From Clostridium sp. 28_17 (GTDB taxonomy: Bacteria > Bacillota > Clostridia > TANB77 > CAG-508), in NCBI GenBank assembly GCA_001916065.1, contig MNRS01000002.1, positions 1-25,355 of the forward strand: 25,355 bases of DNA, in the 5' to 3' direction. Below are positions 21,516 to 25,355 of the stretch, one piece after another (within the stretch, counting starts at the first letter, position 1; every line of letters starts with the position of its first letter). The translations under genes and the position numbers were made by a program. The notes under the pieces are model-generated. The model saw only the letters and a program-made list of their open reading frames with translations. It did not search any database and had not been told where the DNA came from.

Positions 21516-21584
21516 AAAATTTAAAAATAATTTTTTGGTTGAAAAAACGACCATGAAAACAAATGAAAGAATAAATATTATAAG

Positions 21585-21623
21585 AAGAGGATGATACTAT
21601 TAATTTATGTATCATTCTCTTTT
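21585..21623 (+). terminator. Terminator after the relic genes
   Basis: AAGAGGATGATAC (21585-21597) pairs with GTATCATTCTCTT (21609-21621) with one mismatch, then T residues. Confidence 0.8.
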
Positions 21624-21846
21624 AATCATTATCATCTAAATCATCAAATAATTAAGAATTTAAAATGAGAAAAAAGTTGACAAAATAAAAAGCTTATGCC
21701 TCTAGGCTTAAATGTATCTAAAATATTTAAAAAATGTCAAACTACGGAGTCTGTGTTCTAAAATCTTACTCACACACTTTGTATAATTTTACAATAAAAT
21801 TTTAAAAAAATGTTAAAAAACTATTTATCAATAGTAGATTATTTGT
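21624..21846. other. Gene-free stretch
   Basis: No ORF, tRNA or convincing RNA gene. A TTGACA at about 21674 has no -10 at proper spacing. A short GCCT/AGGC hairpin lies near 21696-21706. A TATAAT at 21782-21787 lacks a -35. Confidence 0.5.
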
Positions 21847-21852
21847 TATAAT
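21847..21852 (+). promoter_or_regulatory. Possible extended -10 promoter for the first pseudopilin-like gene
   Basis: TATAAT (21847-21852) is preceded by TGT, forming an extended -10. The -35 position is weak (TTTATC). It is 50 bp before the start codon. Confidence 0.55.
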
Positions 21853-21902
21853 ATATCCAGGAAAAACAATACATTGATAAAAAATAAAATATGGAGAAAA
21901 TT

Positions 21903-23819
21903 ATGATATTAACAAATGAAAATGCTGTAACGATACAGGCTTTAATAATAACAATAGTTTTACTTTTGATATTAGTATCAATTGGAACAACTGCTGGGAC
22001 ATCCGCTTTAGAATATTCAAAATATAGTAAACTAAAAACAGAGATGCAATTACTACAAACGAAAGTAAATGAATTAAATGAAAAAAAAGAATATAGTAAT
22101 GGACAAGAATTAACTGATGCACAAAAAGCAATTCTTAATAAAAAAGAAATAAGTGATATTATTTATAATAACAGAAGTGAAGAAGACAAAGCAAAGGTAA
22201 CAAATGGATTTAGATATTTTACACCATATGATATAAAAAATACGTTTGATTTAGACGGAATAGAAAGAGGTTATTTGATAAATGTAGAATATAGATATGT
22301 GGTATCTTGTGAAGGGCTCAAATATAAAAATAATATTTATTATATTACAGATCAAATGGATAGTGGAATATATAATGTAGAATATCATAATAAGAATAAA
22401 AATCCAGATAATTCAGAACAGGCATATGAAGTAACTACAAAAGCAGAAGGAGACGAGTGCAAAATTGTTGTAACAATTACTAATTATGGTGGATATGTTA
22501 ATTATTGGCAGGTAAAATATAAGTTGAATACTGAAGAAAAATGGCATATTTCAAATAATCTAGAATTTGTTGTTGAAAAATCTGGAACATATAATATAAA
22601 AGTTGTACATGGAGATGAAATAGACTTAGGACAACAAAATATAGATGTGGATGCTGTTGTTGATTATAAAAAACAAGATGGAGGTTGGAATGGGGTTTCT
22701 AATTCTCCTAAGATAATGACAGGTATGGTCCCAGTATATTTTGATGATAATAATAATACTGTTGAATTGACAGAAAATAGCAAAGATGAAGAGTGGAAAA
22801 AATGGTTTAGTTATGATAATAAAAAATGGGCAAATGCGATAACCAAAAATAGTGAAGGACAAATTACTGGTTATTGGGTGTGGATACCAAGATATGAATA
22901 TAAAATAAGTGGAAAAAATGTTGATGTTAAATTTATTAGAACAAGTAAAAAACAAGTAGACAAAAATTATGATCATATACATCCTGCTTTTGAAGACGGA
23001 AGTGAAAAAGGAAAAAATAATCATTATATGAATGGCGAGTGGAGAGATGAAATTCCGGGCTTTTGGGTAGCTAAATTTCAAGCGGGTTTTGCAAGCGGAA
23101 ATAATGATGTTACAAAAGTGCAAAGTTCAACTGGAAAAGACTTCCCTGTTTTTTTAGGAAGAACATATGCATATAATATAATTAGAATTGGCGAAGCTTA
23201 TGAATTGGCTAGAAATTTAACTGCATCAAACAATATATATGGTTTAGATGGTAATGAAACGGATTCTCATATGTCAAAAAATAGTGAATGGGGAGCAGTT
23301 GAATATTTAACACAAAGTTCATATGGGTTAGACGGAGAGGATGTTTTAATGTCCAATAATGTATATGTCAAAAACTCTGGTGGATATTATGTTTTTGGTA
23401 TAACTGGATATGCAAATAAAAATAGAAGTGGAACTTATAATGTTTCCATTGAAAAACCACCTTATGGCGATGTTATAACAAATGAAGATGGAAAAATAAC
23501 ATCATATGCATGGTATACAGAAATAGGACAAAGGGGAAGTTCAACACAAAATATAACAGGAGTATATGATTTAGTTGGATGTTTGCATGAATTGCAATCT
23601 GCGTATATAACAAATGGTAGTCAGACGTTGATTGATAATGCTAAACAGTTTGCAAATACTAATAAAAATGTAGAAGGTTATAAGACATATAGTACTGAAC
23701 ATGTGACGACATATCCATATGATGAAAGTAATGATAATTCAGATAGCAATTTAAAAAAATATTTTAGTTTAAAAAATGATAAATATGGATATGGAGATGG
23801 AATTCTTGAATTTCTATAA
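21903..23819 (+). CDS. Large surface-type protein with pseudopilin-like N-terminus (prematurely stopped)
   Basis: The start at ATG 21903 follows GGAG by 6 bases and matches the paralogue at 24078. The ATG at 21891 overlaps that site. The 638-residue product begins TNENAVTIQALIITIVLLLI, resembling the class III signals of clostridial pseudopilins (here Ala, not Gly, before the cleavage point and no Glu5). A coiled segment (40-62), a domain to about 255 and a C-terminal module follow. The module is marked by IMTGMVPVYF (271-280), YWVWIPRYEYKI (324-335), GFWVAKF, WGAVEYL and GVYDLVGCLHE, reminiscent by eye of FGE-sulfatase/SUMF1-like domains. It ends at TAA 23817-23819 while homologous sequence continues in frame, so the last 66 codons are lost unless the stop is read through. 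Confidence 0.72.
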   Translation: MILTNENAVTIQALIITIVLLLILVSIGTTAGTSALEYSKYSKLKTEMQLLQTKVNELNEKKEYSNGQELTDAQKAILNKKEISDIIYNNRSEEDKAKVTNGFRYFTPYDIKNTFDLDGIERGYLINVEYRYVVSCEGLKYKNNIYYITDQMDSGIYNVEYHNKNKNPDNSEQAYEVTTKAEGDECKIVVTITNYGGYVNYWQVKYKLNTEEKWHISNNLEFVVEKSGTYNIKVVHGDEIDLGQQNIDVDAVVDYKKQDGGWNGVSNSPKIMTGMVPVYFDDNNNTVELTENSKDEEWKKWFSYDNKKWANAITKNSEGQITGYWVWIPRYEYKISGKNVDVKFIRTSKKQVDKNYDHIHPAFEDGSEKGKNNHYMNGEWRDEIPGFWVAKFQAGFASGNNDVTKVQSSTGKDFPVFLGRTYAYNIIRIGEAYELARNLTASNNIYGLDGNETDSHMSKNSEWGAVEYLTQSSYGLDGEDVLMSNNVYVKNSGGYYVFGITGYANKNRSGTYNVSIEKPPYGDVITNEDGKITSYAWYTEIGQRGSSTQNITGVYDLVGCLHELQSAYITNGSQTLIDNAKQFANTNKNVEGYKTYSTEHVTTYPYDESNDNSDSNLKKYFSLKNDKYGYGDGILEFL

Positions 23820-24017
23820 TTAAATGGAAATGGTGAGAATTTTCAGTATGTATTTGGTTATAATTATCTTGGATTTCCATTTGAAAATAATTCTTTTTGT
23901 GGAAGAGGTGGCCCATATCATTGGGGAGACGGTGCAAAGTTTTTTATTATTTCGGGTAGTAATGGATATCCATTGGGTGATTGGGGTTTTCGTGCTATAC
24001 TAATAGGGATAAAATAA
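23817..24017 (+). pseudogene. Severed C-terminus of the preceding protein
   Basis: Directly after TAA 23817-23819, in the same frame, 65 sense codons follow to TAA 24015-24017. They encode LNGNGENFQYVFGYNY, then FCGRGGPYHWGDGAKFF and LGDWGFRAILIGIK. The FCGRGG and GFRAILI patterns are the usual end of this type of domain, so this is the real C-terminus removed by a single nonsense codon. No start codon with a binding site exists for separate translation. Confidence 0.75.
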
Positions 24018-24077
24018 AATTATAAAATATTAAAAATAAATATTCAACAATAATAAAGTTGAAAATGGAGGTTAATA

Positions 24078-25355
24078 ATGATATTAACAAATGAAAATGG
24101 CGTAACGTTACAGGCTCTAATAATAACAATAGTTTTACTTTTGATAGTAACATCAATTGGAGCGACTGCTGGAACATCTGCTTTAGAATATTCAAAATAT
24201 AGTAAACTAAAAACAGAGTTGCAATTACTACAAACGAAAGTAAATGAATTAAATGAAAATAATGATTCTAGTAAAGGCCAAGATTTAAATAATGCACAAA
24301 AGGAAATTCTTGAAAAAGAAGAAGTAAAGAGTATTATTTATAAGGGTAAAGAGGATAAAAAGGATGAAGTTAAGAAGGGTTTTAAGTTTTTTAGTGTTAG
24401 TGAGATAAAAAGTGATTTTGATTTAAGTGGAATAGAAAGAAGTTATTTGATAAATGTTGATTATAGGTATGTTGTTTCGTGTGAAGGTTTTAAATATAAA
24501 AATGTTACGTATTATATGATAGACCAAATGGATGATGGAATGTATAATGTGGAATATCATAATAAGAATAGTAATAAAGGGGCATTTGAGGTTAGTTCTA
24601 GTATAGAAGGAAATGTTGGTAAAATTATTGTTTCAATTAATAATTATGATGGATACATTAATAATTGGCAGGTTAAATATAAATTAAACACAGAAGAAAA
24701 ATGGCAAATTTCAAATGATTTGGAATTTACAGTAGATAATGCAGGAACATATATTGTAAATGTGGTGCATGGTGATGAAATTGATTTAGGCAAAAAAACT
24801 GTTACTGTTTCGAATGAATTAGGTTGGAATCAAAGCAAAAAAGTAAATAGTCCAAGGCTGATGACAGGTTTAAACCCAATAAAATTTAGTGAACCCGATG
24901 ATAGCAAAGAAGGACAGACTATACAAACAAATAAAAGTGATGTTAATTGGTATGATTACGATACTAAGAAATGGGCAAATTCTCAAACAAAAGATGGAAG
25001 TATGTGGGTATGGATACCAAGGTATGCATATAAAATAAATAAAAGTAATCAAACTTTTGATGTGGTATTTTTGGTAGGAACAACAGACAATTACTATGAT
25101 AAAGATGGAAAATTGCAAACAGCAAAAAGGCAAACATCAGAAACAGATATCCCAGATGCAACAAAAGATTATGTAGTACATCCAGCATTTACAAATGAAA
25201 GTAGTATAGGATATGCAAATGGAGGATGGAAAAAAGAATTAACAGGTATTTGGGTTTCAAAATTTGAAGCAGGGTATTTTGATAAAAATTTAGTTGATGC
25301 AGATAAAGAAAAATATTCAAGTTCAGTAAATTATTCGCAAACATATGGATATACT
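24078..25355 (+). CDS. Paralogous pseudopilin-like surface protein (3' end outside window)
   Basis: ATG 24078 follows TGGAGG at good spacing, and 426 codons stay open to the window edge. The N-terminal 60 residues are almost identical to those of the preceding gene, with Gly in place of Ala before the cleavage point (NENGVTLQALIITIVLLLIV), the more typical prepilin form. The middle domain is clearly related but diverged (for example GIERSYLINVDYRYVVSCEG). It shares MTGLNPIKF, MWVWIPRYAYKI and GIWVSKFEAGY. It lies 60 bp after the severed end of its neighbour, so the two form a tandem duplication. Export or cell-surface display, possibly pilus-associated, is inferred. Confidence 0.75.
   Translation, partial: MILTNENGVTLQALIITIVLLLIVTSIGATAGTSALEYSKYSKLKTELQLLQTKVNELNENNDSSKGQDLNNAQKEILEKEEVKSIIYKGKEDKKDEVKKGFKFFSVSEIKSDFDLSGIERSYLINVDYRYVVSCEGFKYKNVTYYMIDQMDDGMYNVEYHNKNSNKGAFEVSSSIEGNVGKIIVSINNYDGYINNWQVKYKLNTEEKWQISNDLEFTVDNAGTYIVNVVHGDEIDLGKKTVTVSNELGWNQSKKVNSPRLMTGLNPIKFSEPDDSKEGQTIQTNKSDVNWYDYDTKKWANSQTKDGSMWVWIPRYAYKINKSNQTFDVVFLVGTTDNYYDKDGKLQTAKRQTSETDIPDATKDYVVHPAFTNESSIGYANGGWKKELTGIWVSKFEAGYFDKNLVDADKEKYSSSVNYSQTYGYT

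Overview
The window comes from a very AT-rich, low-GC Gram-positive genome. AAGGAGG-type ribosome binding sites, TTGACA/TATAAT promoters and T-tailed terminator hairpins are clear throughout. MutS2, TypA, ThyX, a SplB-family protein and Spo0A-box-like sites point to Clostridia, probably an endospore-forming lineage. I cannot name the species. Most of the window is ordinary chromosomal housekeeping sequence with several accessory pieces embedded in it.

Layout: (1) 1-870, the end of an unknown gene, then a complete type III toxin-antitoxin locus: promoter, three tandem pseudoknot-like RNA repeats, leaky terminator and a ToxN/AbiQ/CptN-type toxin. (2) 1057-7272, typA, a YrrM/TrmR-type methyltransferase, a divergent RelA/SpoT-type synthetase on the minus strand, a tRNA with a CAU anticodon, an unexplained hairpin-rich stretch, a calcineurin-like phosphoesterase and a 2,4-diaminopentanoate dehydrogenase-like oxidoreductase. 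(3) 7428-8090, a tRNA-Tyr(GUA) gene interrupted inside its anticodon by a 224-nt group I intron, followed by a small ORF that may be a relic of an intron-associated endonuclease. (4) 8229-14394, an FtsZ without the usual C-terminal tail, an anchored unknown protein, a PflX-like radical SAM protein, then a thymidylate-themed group: ThyX, dihydrofolate reductase, a SplB-family radical SAM protein and dCMP deaminase. (5) 14493-17459, mutS2 on the minus strand, an unassigned structured ncRNA with its own promoter and terminator on the plus strand, and a tRNA-His/tRNA-Gln pair on the minus strand. (6) 17529-20578, a small TIGR04086-type membrane protein, then a four-gene operon of secreted or membrane-anchored proteins. 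Its strong promoter is preceded by two perfect TGTCGAA boxes exactly 10 bp apart, the tandem Spo0A-box geometry. (7) 20653-25355, tRNA-Gln(CUG), a decayed DUF1016-type nuclease and winged-helix relic, and two large paralogous surface-type proteins with pseudopilin-like N-termini. The first of these is cut by an in-frame stop and the second runs off the window.

The most notable items are the intron-split tRNA-Tyr, the type III toxin-antitoxin locus with compensatory changes between its repeats, the putative Spo0A-controlled matrix-like operon, and the unassigned ncRNA at about 16985-17130. A gene-internal codon gradient is also visible: U-ending codons are rare in the first part of genes and common later.
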